In this document: positions 1-8,017 of the stretch, piece by piece
Layout of the letters: every line of letters starts with the position of its first letter
Numbering within the stretch: position 1 is the stretch's first letter
Assembly (NCBI GenBank): GCA_019347785.1
Contig: JAHWKQ010000017.1
Location: 1 to 18,517, forward strand
Origin: Actinomycetota bacterium
GTDB lineage: Bacteria; Actinomycetota; Nitriliruptoria; Euzebyales; Egibacteraceae
Length of the DNA: 18,517 nt
Reading direction: 5' to 3'
Made by a program: the position numbers and the translations under genes
Notes under the pieces: generated by a model
What the model was told of the DNA's origin: nothing
Databases searched by the model: none
What the model saw: the letters and a program-made list of their open reading frames with translations, nothing else

Positions 1-834
1 AGCGGCTGCGACAACAGCCCGCGCTGGGACGCCGCACTCGGGGCGGTCGAGCTCGGTCCGCTGCCCCCGTACCGCCGACGCGACCTGGCGCACGTCGTCG
101 ACCCGGGCGAACGACCGACCGGCGCCGAGTACGACCGCTACCTGTGGCTGGTCGAGTCGCTCAAGCAGGCCGGCTACGACGACGCGGCGGCGCACCGGCA
201 CCACCCCTTCCAGGTCCGCGACGTGCTGTTCAGCGCCCTGTTGGTGGCCGCGAACGAGGCACTGCTGGACGTGGCGGCCCTCGTGGACGCCCCCGCCGCC
301 GACCGCCGCCGCGTCAGCGCGTGGCTGGAACGCGGGCACGCCGGCCTCGCGGCGTGCTGGGACGAGCGGACGGGCCTGTGCCTGGACTACGACGTCCGCG
401 CCGGCCGCCCCGTGCCGGTCCGGACGATCGCCGGCTTCGCGCCGCTGATCGCCGGGTCGCTGGAGCCCGACCGCCTCGACGCGCAGTTGGCCGTCCTGGA
501 CTCCTCCTGGTTCTGCGCGGCGCCCGGCATGGCGCCGCCCAGCACCAGCCCGCACGAGCCCGCGTTCCTGGCGCACAGCTACTGGCGCGGCCCCAGCTGG
601 CCGGTGATGAACTGGCTGCTGTGGTGGTCCCTGGAGCGCGGCGGGCGGCACGAGCGGGCCGAGCTGTTGCGCCGGACCGGCCTGGGCCAGGTCGCCCGGT
701 CCGGCTTCGCGGAGTACTTCAACCCGTTCACGGGCGAGCCGCTCGGCTCGCGCAACCAGTCCTGGACGGCCGCGGTCGTCCTGGACTGGCTGGCGCCCGA
801 GCTGGCCCGGCGCGACCGCTCCCGGGCCGCCTGA
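1..834 (+). CDS. Glucosylglycerate/mannosylglycerate hydrolase (GH63-type), C-terminal part
   Basis: The window opens inside this gene; 277 C-terminal residues are visible in frame 1, ending at TGA 832-834. The family hydrolyses glucosylglycerate or mannosylglycerate, compatible solutes, to the sugar plus glycerate in the cytoplasm. What shows it: the first visible residues read SGCDNSPRWD, the GH63 signature carrying the proposed catalytic Asp (visible residue 4); HSYWRGPSWPVMNWLLWW follows in the middle; and NPFTGEPLG...QSWTAAVVLDWL lies near the end, with a Glu at visible residue 246 that fits the second catalytic residue. The Asp-Glu spacing (about 242) agrees with what I recall for mycobacterial glucosylglycerate hydrolase. 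The conventional SGMDNSPRWD Met is Cys here. Substrate (glucosyl or mannosyl) cannot be decided. The following lipase frame overlaps its stop codon, so the two are probably co-transcribed. Confidence 0.85.
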   Translation, partial: SGCDNSPRWDAALGAVELGPLPPYRRRDLAHVVDPGERPTGAEYDRYLWLVESLKQAGYDDAAAHRHHPFQVRDVLFSALLVAANEALLDVAALVDAPAADRRRVSAWLERGHAGLAACWDERTGLCLDYDVRAGRPVPVRTIAGFAPLIAGSLEPDRLDAQLAVLDSSWFCAAPGMAPPSTSPHEPAFLAHSYWRGPSWPVMNWLLWWSLERGGRHERAELLRRTGLGQVARSGFAEYFNPFTGEPLGSRNQSWTAAVVLDWLAPELARRDRSRAA

Positions 835-968
835 CCCTGCGCCGGGATGCCGACAGCCCCCAGCCGGGCGGGCCCGCGCTGGTCGGGCAGCAGGCGCTGG
901 CCGGGCTGCGGGCCCTCCTACGACCCGGCACGTACCTCGGCGCCACCCGGGAGCTGTCGCTGACGCTG

Positions 969-1703
969 GTGCACGCCGCCCTGTATCCGCTGGGCATGAT
1001 GTCGGTGGAGTCGCTGCAGGAGGCGCTTCGGGCGGACCGGGCGGTCGACGCGGTCGACGAGCGCCCCGGGGCGGCCACCGCGCGCATGCCGGTCATCCTC
1101 GTGCATGGCTACGTGATGAACCGCGGCGCGTTCCTGGTGATGAGCCGGGTGCTGGCCAGGGCGGGGTTCCGCCACGTCCGCTCCTTCGACTACCCGCAGC
1201 TCAGCCGGGGCGTCCCGCAGGTGGCCGCCATGCTGCGCAGCGAGGTCGAGGCGGTGCTGGAGACCAGCGGGGCCCCGCGCTGCATGATCGTCGGTCACTC
1301 CATGGGAGGCGTCGTCGCCCGCTACTACATCCAGGAGCTGGACGGTGAGGACAGCGTCGACACGCTCGTCACGCTGGGCACCCCCCACGACGGCACCTAC
1401 ACCGCCGCCATGGGCGTGGGCCCGGCGGCGCTGGACATGGTCTACCGCTCACCGCTGCTGGAGCGCCTGCGAGCCGGCGCCCGCCCGAGCGACGTGCGCT
1501 ACGTCGCCTACTACTCCGACCTCGACGCGTGGGTGGTCCCCGCCGTGAGCGCCAAGCTGACCGTCCCCGCGCTGCAGGCGACCAACGTGCGGGTGCGCGA
1601 CATCGGGCACCTGTCGATGCTGCTGTCCGCCGAGGTCATCCGCAGCGTGGTGGGCTACCTTTCGCGCCCCGACACCGCCCGCCCGTCGCCGCCGGATGCG
1701 TAG
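969..1703 (+). CDS. Alpha/beta-hydrolase lipase (triacylglycerol lipase-like)
   Basis: Serine hydrolase of the lipase/PGAP1-like alpha/beta fold, probably acting on acyl esters. Numbering from GTG 969: oxyanion strand VILVHGYVMN at about residues 41-50, nucleophile elbow GHSMGG with Ser111, LVTLGTPHDGT about 30 residues later, acid candidate Asp184 or Asp186 (YYSDLDAW) and His214 (IGHLSML). All parts of the triad are present. The start is uncertain: the frame is open far upstream, homologous-looking sequence (ALLRPGTYLG-ATRELSLTLVHAALYPLG, an N-terminal hydrophobic segment) precedes the GTG, and no ATG, GTG or TTG lies between the stop of the hydrolase gene and 969. A CTG at 831 overlaps that stop as CTGA and would give about 290 residues; ATG 996 is another option. 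The end, TAG 1701-1703, is firm. Specific substrate unknown. Confidence 0.82.
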   Translation: MHAALYPLGMMSVESLQEALRADRAVDAVDERPGAATARMPVILVHGYVMNRGAFLVMSRVLARAGFRHVRSFDYPQLSRGVPQVAAMLRSEVEAVLETSGAPRCMIVGHSMGGVVARYYIQELDGEDSVDTLVTLGTPHDGTYTAAMGVGPAALDMVYRSPLLERLRAGARPSDVRYVAYYSDLDAWVVPAVSAKLTVPALQATNVRVRDIGHLSMLLSAEVIRSVVGYLSRPDTARPSPPDA

Positions 1704-1776
1704 GCCGGGCCCGCCCGGGTCATGGTGAGGGGGGCAGGGACCAGCCCCGGCCTGAGAGAGCGCGAGGAGACGGCGG

Positions 1777-3318
1777 ATGGGCTTTCTGGACTCGGCCCCC
1801 TTCAGCGACGACCCGGTCCGGCTCGAGGTCGCGGACGTCTTCGCCCCGGCGGTGAGTGGGGACGGCGACGTGGTGGGGCTGCGGCTGCTGGTCGACGGCT
1901 CGTGGCGTCCAGCCTCGGAGGAGGCCGGGTTCGACGTCGCGTCGCCCATCGACGGCACGGTGATCGCCCGCGCGCAGCGCGCGGCCGCCCAGGACGTGAA
2001 CGAGGCGATCGCGTCTGCGCGCGACGCCCGCGCCGCGTTCGGCGCCATGCCGGCGGCCGAGCGCGTCCGGATCTGCGAGCGGGCCGCCGGCATCATGGGC
2101 GAGCACCTGGACGACTTCATCCACGCGATCGTGCTCGACCTGGGCAAGACGCCCGAGCAGGCCGGCTCGGAGGCCTCGGCCACGCACGAGCGCCTGGAGC
2201 TCGTCCGCGACGAGGCGCGCAAGATCTACGGTGAGTACCTGCCGGGCGAGTGGGTGGGCGACACCTCCGGCAAGATGGGGATCGTGCTGCGCGAGCCGGT
2301 CGGCACCGTCGGCGCGATCGGCCCGTTCAACTATCCGCTGTTCCTGTCGGCCTCAAAGATCATCCCGGCCATCGCGGCCGGCAACACGGTCGTCGCCAAG
2401 GCCCCCTCGGCCGATCCGGTCCCACTGCTGATGTTCGCCCGCATGCTGGAGGAGGCGGGCCTTCCGCCGGGTGTGCTCAACGTCATCACCGGCTCGGGCT
2501 CGCAGATCGGCGACCTGTTGTCCTCCCACGGGGACGTGTCGATGCTCACGTTCACCGGCTCGTCGGCCGTCGGCCGTCGCATCGCCGAGAAGGCGGGCCC
2601 CAAGCCGTTGCACCTGGAGCTGGGCGGCAACGCGGCGGCGATCGTGCTGGCCGACGCCGACCCGGAGCTGGCCGTTTCCAAGACCGTCGACGGCGCGTTC
2701 AAGAACGCCGGCCAGCGGTGCGACGCCATCAGCCGGGTCCTGGTCGAGGACCGCTTCTATGACGAGTACGTGGAGCGGGCGGTGGAGGAGGCCCGCGGCT
2801 TCGTCGTCGGGGACCCCCGCGAGGAGGGCGTCGACGTCGGGCCGCTGGTGGACGCCGGCGCCGCCAAGCGGGTGAACGGCTTCGTGCAGGACGCGGTCTC
2901 CAAGGGCGCCCGGCTGCGGCTGGGCGGCGACTTCGCCGACGCCTACCACCAGCCCACCGTGCTCGTCGACGTGCCGCTCGGGGCCGAGATCCTCTGGGAG
3001 GAGCACTTCGGGCCGGTCCTGCCCGTGACCCGCGTGGGTGATCTGCGAGAGGCGCTGGAGATCTCCAACCAGTCGCGCTACGGCCTGGACTCCTCGGTGT
3101 TCACCGACAACCTGGACAAGGCGTGGAGCGCCGCGGAGGCGCTGGAGGTCGGCATGGTGACCATCAACGACGCCCCGAAGCACGGCGTCGGCCACTTCCC
3201 CTTCGGCGGCCGCAAGCCCGACTCGGGCATCGGCCGGGAGGGCCTGGGCTACTCGATCGACGAGTGCACCCAGATCAAGACGGTGGTGCAGCCCCTGCGG
3301 GGCAGGCCCGCGGGCTGA
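1777..3318 (+). CDS. gapN: NADP-dependent non-phosphorylating glyceraldehyde-3-phosphate dehydrogenase-like aldehyde dehydrogenase
   Basis: Full-length (513 aa) aldehyde dehydrogenase of the GapN branch. GapN oxidises glyceraldehyde 3-phosphate directly to 3-phosphoglycerate with NAD(P)+, bypassing the ATP-yielding step. Seen: PIDGTVIARA near residue 60, REPVGTVGAIGPFNYPL with the oxyanion Asn185, FTGSSAVGRRI (cofactor loop), LELGGNAAAIV with general base Glu281, and GQRCDAISRVLVE with catalytic Cys315. GQRCDAI together with GGNA resembles archaeal/actinobacterial GapN more than generic aldehyde dehydrogenases; lactaldehyde or succinate-semialdehyde activity is the alternative. The start is supported by GAGGAG at 1764-1769, seven bases before ATG 1777. 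The PEP carboxylase frame overlaps its stop codon, so the two are likely one transcript feeding 3-phosphoglycerate/PEP towards oxaloacetate. Confidence 0.85.
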   Translation: MGFLDSAPFSDDPVRLEVADVFAPAVSGDGDVVGLRLLVDGSWRPASEEAGFDVASPIDGTVIARAQRAAAQDVNEAIASARDARAAFGAMPAAERVRICERAAGIMGEHLDDFIHAIVLDLGKTPEQAGSEASATHERLELVRDEARKIYGEYLPGEWVGDTSGKMGIVLREPVGTVGAIGPFNYPLFLSASKIIPAIAAGNTVVAKAPSADPVPLLMFARMLEEAGLPPGVLNVITGSGSQIGDLLSSHGDVSMLTFTGSSAVGRRIAEKAGPKPLHLELGGNAAAIVLADADPELAVSKTVDGAFKNAGQRCDAISRVLVEDRFYDEYVERAVEEARGFVVGDPREEGVDVGPLVDAGAAKRVNGFVQDAVSKGARLRLGGDFADAYHQPTVLVDVPLGAEILWEEHFGPVLPVTRVGDLREALEISNQSRYGLDSSVFTDNLDKAWSAAEALEVGMVTINDAPKHGVGHFPFGGRKPDSGIGREGLGYSIDECTQIKTVVQPLRGRPAG

Positions 3319-6017
3319 CCGTCACGCGCCAGGACGCGCCCGCCGAGGAGGTCCCCGCGGCCCTGCGGGGTCAGGTGCGCCTGCTCGGTGACGTCCTGGG
3401 CCAGGTGCTGACCGAGGCCGGCGGGCCGGGCCTGCTCGCCGATGTCGAGCGGCTTCGGCGTGCCACCATCGACCTGCGGGCCGAGCCCTCCGGGGAGCGC
3501 GCCCAGGCGGTCGCGGACGTGGTCGCCGGCTTCGGCCTGGAGCGCGCCGAGCAGGTGGCGCGCGCCTTCACCCTGTACTTCCAGCTGATCAACCTGGCCG
3601 AGGAGCACCATCGGGTGCGTGCCCTCCGCGAGCAGGGGCGGTGCACCGACGTCGTGGCGGACTCGCTGGCCGACGCCGTGGAGCGTGTCGCCGCCCGCGA
3701 GGGACGCACCGCGCTGGACGCCGTGCTGCACGGGCTGCGGATCACCCCGGTGCTCACCGCCCACCCCACAGAGGCGCGCCGGCGGGCCGTCACCGAGGCG
3801 CTGCAGCGCGTCGCGGGCCAGCTCGCCCGCCTCGACGACCCCGGCCCGGACAAGGCGGGCCGGGCCGACGTGCGCCGCCGCCTGCTGGAGGAGGTCGCGG
3901 GGCTGTGGCGCACCGCCCAGGTCCGCGGGCGCCGCCCTGAGCCGCTCGACGAGGTCCGCCGCGTCATGGCCGTGTTCGACGAGACGCTGTTCCGCGTCGT
4001 CCCGGCCGTCTACCGGGAGCTGGACCGGGCCCTGGCGCCGGCCGACGTCGGCGCCCGGCCGCCGGCCTTCCCCGCGTTCCTGCGCTGGGCCAGCTGGGTC
4101 GGCGGCGATCGCGACGGCAATCCGCGGGTCACCGCGGAGGTGACGCGCGAGACCCTGGGGATCCAGGCTGAGCACGTGCTGCGGGGCCTGGAGGCCGCGA
4201 CCCGGCGAATCGCCCGGTCGCTGACGGTTTCGTCGTGGGCGGCGCCGCCCAGCCCGGCTCTGCTCGCGGGGCTCGCCGCCGACGAGGAGCGCTTCTCCGA
4301 GGCGGCCGCGGGGCTGCTGCGGCGCGTCGCCGACGAGCCGCACCGCCGCCGCCTGGCGCTGTGCGCCCAGCGGCTGGCCGCCACCCGCACCGGCGGCCCC
4401 GGTCGCTACGACCGGTCCCACGAGTTCGTCGGGGACCTCGCCGTGTTGCAGGAGTCCCTGGCGGGCGCGGGGGCCGCCCGGCTGGCCTACGGCGAGGTCC
4501 AGCACCTGCGCTGGCAGGCTGAGACGTTCGGGTTCCAGCTGGCCTCGCTCGAGGTCCGTCAGCACTCCGGCACGCAGGCGCGGGTACTCAGCGAGCTCGC
4601 ACCGGAGGCGGTGGGCGACGCGGCGGAGTGCGAGCGCCTGTCCGAGCACGGCTGGCCGTCCGGGGTGACGCCGCGCTCCGAGGCCGCGCGGGAGGCGCTG
4701 TCGACCCTGCGCACCATGGCCGACCTGCAGCGTCGCTACGGCCCGGGCGCCTGCTGCCGCTACGTCGTCAGCTTCACCCGTGGCGCCGCCGACGTCCTCG
4801 CGGTGCGCGCGCTGGCCCGGCTCGCCGTGCCCGACGGCAGCCTGGAGCTTGACGTCGTGCCCCTGTTCGAGACCCGCGCGGCGCTGCGGGAGGCCCCCCG
4901 CGTGCTCGACGAGCTGCTCACGCTGCCCGGCGAGCGCGCCCGGCTGGCCGCCGGGGGGCGTCGTCTCGAGGTCATGCTCGGCTACTCGGACTCGGCCAAG
5001 GAGGTCGGCTTCCTGGCCGCCAACCTGTTGTTGTACGACGCACAGGCCGCGCTGGCCGACTGGGCACGGCGCAACGACGTCGCGCTGACGCTGTTCCACG
5101 GCCGCGGAGGAGCCGTCGGGCGCGGCGGCGGCCCGACGAACCGCGCGGTGCGCGGGCAGGCGCCCGGCTCGGTCGCGGGGCGCTTCAAGCTGACCGAGCA
5201 GGGCGAGGTCATCAACGCCCGCTATCGGGACATGGCCCTGGCCCGCCGGCACCTGGAGCAGGTCACCAACGCCGTGATCCTCGCGTCGACCCCGGCGGCC
5301 GAGCGGGGCCGCGCGACCGTCGACCCGTCCCACGAGCGCCTGGTCGCGCGCATGAGCCAGGCCAGTGAGGCGGCCTTCCGCGCCCTGGTCGAGGCCGACG
5401 ACTTCGTGGGGTTCTTCACCCGGGTGACCCCTGTGCGCGAGATCGGCGAGCTGCAGATCGCCTCCCGCCCCTCGCGGCGCGGATCAGACGGCGGCCTGGA
5501 GTCGCTGCGCGCCATCCCGTGGGTGTTCGCCTGGGCCCAGAGCCGGTGCAACCTGCCCGGCTGGTTCGGCCTGGGCACCGGGCTGCGGGCGGCGGCGGGC
5601 GAGGAGGGCGGCCTCGACGCGCTGCGGGCCATGTACCGGCAGTGGCCGTTCTTCACCTCGCTGCTGGAGAACGCCGAGATGAGCCTGGTCAAGGCCGACC
5701 CGCTCATCGCCGAGCGCTACCTGGCGATGGGTAACCGCCCGGACCTGTCCGCGCGCATCATCGACGAGTTCGAGTTGACCCACCGGCTGGTGCTCGACGT
5801 CACCGGCCACGACCGGCTGCTGGCGCCCCGGGGGCTGCTGCGTCGGGCGGTGCAGCTGCGCAACCCCTACGTCGACGCGCTGTCGTTCCTGCAGGCGCAC
5901 TGGCTGTGGCGTCTGCGCTCGGCCGGCGACACGACCGGCGAGCGGGTCGACCGGATGCGCGAGCTGGTGCAGCTGACCGTCAACGGCGTCGCCGCCGGTC
6001 TGCAGAACACGGGCTGA
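3315..6017 (+). CDS. ppc: Phosphoenolpyruvate carboxylase
   Basis: Catalyses PEP + bicarbonate to oxaloacetate + phosphate, the main anaplerotic entry to the TCA cycle. About 900 aa, normal for bacterial PEPC. Numbered from 3315: VLTAHPTEARRR with catalytic His150, WVGGDRDGNP, GYSDSAK at 556-562, the glycine loop FHGRGGAVGRGG beginning at 594, RPSRRGSDGGLESLRAIPWVFAWAQSR later, and the invariant C-terminal QNTG that enters the active site. The start is unresolved. Family N-termini begin about 10 residues before the ALRGQVRLLGDVLG helix, but no ATG, GTG or TTG lies between the gapN stop and GTG 3375, which is inside that helix. I give CTG 3315, which overlaps the gapN stop as CTGA; GTG 3375, with GCGGGG five bases upstream, would give 880 aa. 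The frame is also open further back inside gapN. It is convergent with nfuA downstream. Confidence 0.93.
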   Translation: MTVTRQDAPAEEVPAALRGQVRLLGDVLGQVLTEAGGPGLLADVERLRRATIDLRAEPSGERAQAVADVVAGFGLERAEQVARAFTLYFQLINLAEEHHRVRALREQGRCTDVVADSLADAVERVAAREGRTALDAVLHGLRITPVLTAHPTEARRRAVTEALQRVAGQLARLDDPGPDKAGRADVRRRLLEEVAGLWRTAQVRGRRPEPLDEVRRVMAVFDETLFRVVPAVYRELDRALAPADVGARPPAFPAFLRWASWVGGDRDGNPRVTAEVTRETLGIQAEHVLRGLEAATRRIARSLTVSSWAAPPSPALLAGLAADEERFSEAAAGLLRRVADEPHRRRLALCAQRLAATRTGGPGRYDRSHEFVGDLAVLQESLAGAGAARLAYGEVQHLRWQAETFGFQLASLEVRQHSGTQARVLSELAPEAVGDAAECERLSEHGWPSGVTPRSEAAREALSTLRTMADLQRRYGPGACCRYVVSFTRGAADVLAVRALARLAVPDGSLELDVVPLFETRAALREAPRVLDELLTLPGERARLAAGGRRLEVMLGYSDSAKEVGFLAANLLLYDAQAALADWARRNDVALTLFHGRGGAVGRGGGPTNRAVRGQAPGSVAGRFKLTEQGEVINARYRDMALARRHLEQVTNAVILASTPAAERGRATVDPSHERLVARMSQASEAAFRALVEADDFVGFFTRVTPVREIGELQIASRPSRRGSDGGLESLRAIPWVFAWAQSRCNLPGWFGLGTGLRAAAGEEGGLDALRAMYRQWPFFTSLLENAEMSLVKADPLIAERYLAMGNRPDLSARIIDEFELTHRLVLDVTGHDRLLAPRGLLRRAVQLRNPYVDALSFLQAHWLWRLRSAGDTTGERVDRMRELVQLTVNGVAAGLQNTG

Positions 6018-6041
6018 GGGACGCCCTGCCGCCGGTCGCCG

Positions 6042-6686
6042 CTACTTCTTGGCCGGCTCGAAGTACGGGTTCGTCCCGCTGGCGTGGTCGGTCACGTCCA
6101 CGATCCGTGAAACCTCGGGCACCGCCTCGCGGACCGCGACCTCGATGCCCTGGCTCAGCGTGACGCTGGCCATGCCGCACCCCTGGCAGCCCCCGGACAG
6201 CCGCAGGTAGGCGGTGGCGTCCTCGACGGCAACGAGCTCCGCGCGGCCCCCGTGGGCGGCGATGCTCGGGTTGATGACCTGGTCGAGCACGTCGGCCACA
6301 CGCCGGGGGACCGGTCCGGAAAGGTCCGCCGGGGGGCGGGTGCCCACGGCCGGGCTGGGGCTGTTGGGGTTCTCCAGGCGGATGCCGCCGTAGGTGACGT
6401 CACCCTCCAGCCACAGCCGCGCCCCGCGCAGCTTGTCGACGCTGTCGGCCGGGACGATGACGGAGACGTCGCCGTGGCGCTGCACCACGTCGCCCGGGGC
6501 GGCGCTGTCGAGCAGCTGCAGCGACATGTCGTAGGTGTAGGCGCCGTTCTCGACGCCGGTCACCGCGAGCCGCAGGGCCAGTCGCTGCGGCTCGGGGTCG
6601 CGGGAGCGGATGTGGCGCACCTTGTCCAGGGCCTGCTCGGTGACCTCGACCACCGGCTGAGCCGCGTGCGCGTCGGGCTGTGCCAT
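6042..6686 (-). CDS. nfuA: NfuA-type Fe-S cluster carrier
   Basis: Scaffold/carrier protein that delivers [4Fe-4S] clusters to apo-proteins. Two domains are visible in 214 aa: an N-terminal A-type (IscA/HesB-like) domain, roughly residues 10-105, with no cysteine, as in the degenerate A-type domain of NfuA; and a C-terminal NifU-like domain, roughly 125-205, with LRLSGGCQGCGMASVTL giving the cluster ligands Cys167 and Cys170. These are the only cysteines. Start ATG 6684-6686 is supported by AGAGGGA on the minus strand (plus 6692-6698), five bases upstream. The gene is divergent from the ATP-grasp gene with only about 40 bp between start codons, so promoters overlap. The radical SAM protein at 9418-10815 is one plausible Fe-S client in the same window, but that is inference. 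Confidence 0.9.
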   Translation of the reverse strand: MAQPDAHAAQPVVEVTEQALDKVRHIRSRDPEPQRLALRLAVTGVENGAYTYDMSLQLLDSAAPGDVVQRHGDVSVIVPADSVDKLRGARLWLEGDVTYGGIRLENPNSPSPAVGTRPPADLSGPVPRRVADVLDQVINPSIAAHGGRAELVAVEDATAYLRLSGGCQGCGMASVTLSQGIEVAVREAVPEVSRIVDVTDHASGTNPYFEPAKK

Positions 6687-6726
6687 GGGTGTCCCTCTGC
6701 TGGCGGGTCACGCCATGATAGGACCC

Positions 6727-7974
6727 ATGTCACGGGTTCTGCTGCTGCTGCCCACCGACACCTACCGCGCCGAGGACTTCCTGCGCGCCGCCACGCGCCT
6801 GGGCGTCGAGGTCGTCGTGGGCTCCGAGCGACGCCAGGCGCTGGCCGGGGCGATGGGCGACCGGGCCGTGCGCCTGCCGCTGGACGACCCGGAGCGGGCC
6901 GCCGACCGCATCGTCGAGCTCGCCGGCCGCCGTCGCCTCGACGCGGTCGTCCCCGTGGACGACCAGGGGGTCGCCCCGGCGGCCGTGGCGGCCGCACGCC
7001 TGGGCCTGGCCCACAACCCGGTGGCGGCCGTGGCCGCGGCGAGGGACAAGGCGGTGATGCGCGAGGCCCTGGACGCCGCGGGGGTGGCCCAGCCGGACCA
7101 CCGCCTTTCGGGGCCCGACGACGACGTGCGCGAGCTCGCCGCACGGGTCGGCTGGCCGTGCGTGCTCAAGCCGTTGGGGCTGTCGGGCAGCCGCGGGGTC
7201 ATCCGCGCCGACGACCCGGCGGGGGCCGCCACCGCCGCCGCCAGGATCCGCCGCATCCTGGCCCAGGCGGGCGGGGACGGGCGCGAGCGACTGCTTGTCG
7301 AGACCTACGTGCCCGGGCGGGAGGTCGCCGTCGAGGCCCTGCTGCGCGACGGCGGATGTGAGGTGCTGGCGGTCTTCGACAAGCCCGACCCGCTGGAGGG
7401 TCCGTACTTCGAGGAGACCATCTACGTCACCCCGTCGCGCCTGCCGGCGGCGACGCGGGCCGCGGTGACCGCCGCCACAGCCGACGCGGCGGCCGCGCTG
7501 GGCCTCGTCGAGGGGCCGGTCCACGCCGAGCTGCGCGTGGACGGCGACCGGGTGTGGGTGCTGGAGGCGGCCGCCCGGTCCATCGGTGGGCTGTGTGCCC
7601 GCGCGCTGCGCTTCGGCGCCGGCGTCAGCCTGGAGGAGGTCATCCTGCGCCATGCCGTGGGGCTGCCGCTGCACGGCCTGTCCCGCGAGTCCGCCGCATC
7701 CGGGGTCATGATGCTGCCGATCCCGCGGGCCGGCGTCCTGCGGGAGGTGCGCGGGCGCGAGGCCGCCCGGGCGGTGCCCGACATCGCCGGGCTGGAGATC
7801 ACGGTGGCGCGCGGGCGCCCGCTCGTGCCGCTGCCGGAGGGGGACCGCTACCTGGGCTTCCTGTTCGCCCGGGCGGACACCCCCGGAAGGGTCGAGCGGG
7901 CGCTGCGCGAGGCGCACGCCCGCCTGGAGGTGGTCGTAGACCAGGCCGGCCTCGACGACGCCCCCGCCCGGTAG
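6727..7974 (+). CDS. ATP-grasp ligase (carboxylate-amine ligase family)
   Basis: A 415-aa ATP-grasp enzyme of the broad group containing carnosine synthase and bacterial L-amino-acid ligases; such enzymes activate a carboxylate as acyl phosphate and join it to an amine. Seen: an N-terminal pre-ATP-grasp Rossmann-like region (SRVLLLLPTDTYRAEDFL), DKAVMREALDAAGV near residue 105, GWPCVLKPLGLSGSRGV with the nucleotide-contacting Lys148, LLVETYVPGREVAVEAL, and LEAAARSIGGL with the metal/phosphate pair Glu280 and Arg284. The final 110 residues form the extra C-terminal region usual in this branch. I chose ATG 6727 because MSRVLLLLP is the natural first strand; ATG 6715 is in frame. CATGAT at 6714-6719 could be a -10 box of a leaderless transcript, since AGGA at 6720-6723 is too close to act well as a ribosome site. 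Substrates cannot be read from sequence. Confidence 0.85.
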   Translation: MSRVLLLLPTDTYRAEDFLRAATRLGVEVVVGSERRQALAGAMGDRAVRLPLDDPERAADRIVELAGRRRLDAVVPVDDQGVAPAAVAAARLGLAHNPVAAVAAARDKAVMREALDAAGVAQPDHRLSGPDDDVRELAARVGWPCVLKPLGLSGSRGVIRADDPAGAATAAARIRRILAQAGGDGRERLLVETYVPGREVAVEALLRDGGCEVLAVFDKPDPLEGPYFEETIYVTPSRLPAATRAAVTAATADAAAALGLVEGPVHAELRVDGDRVWVLEAAARSIGGLCARALRFGAGVSLEEVILRHAVGLPLHGLSRESAASGVMMLPIPRAGVLREVRGREAARAVPDIAGLEITVARGRPLVPLPEGDRYLGFLFARADTPGRVERALREAHARLEVVVDQAGLDDAPAR

Positions 7975-8017
7975 CCGGTGAGGCCGCTGGCGCGCCGCCA
8001 TGACACAGAATGCGCCG

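Noticed and set aside
144..968. Extension of the lipase frame back to 144 as one 519-aa protein
   Set aside because: The upstream part lies on top of the GH63 hydrolase in another frame and is Arg/Pro/Gly-rich with no family signal; only the part from about 831-969 onward resembles the lipase.
1705..1718. CCGGGC/GCCCGG dyad after the lipase stop as a terminator
   Set aside because: The spacer is only two bases and no T-run follows; ordinary in such GC-rich DNA.
3249..5333. Very long open frame antisense to PEP carboxylase, and similar long antisense or out-of-frame openings elsewhere
   Set aside because: In DNA this GC-rich, stop codons are rare in all frames. The translations are low-complexity Arg/Gly/Ala/Pro-rich and carry no motifs, while the opposite strand encodes clear enzymes.
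8000..8017. ATG 8000 as start of the arginase-like gene
   Set aside because: Six extra residues (TQNAP) add nothing, no ribosome site precedes it, and a -10-like CAGAAT lies within those codons, so ATG 8018 is preferred, without certainty.
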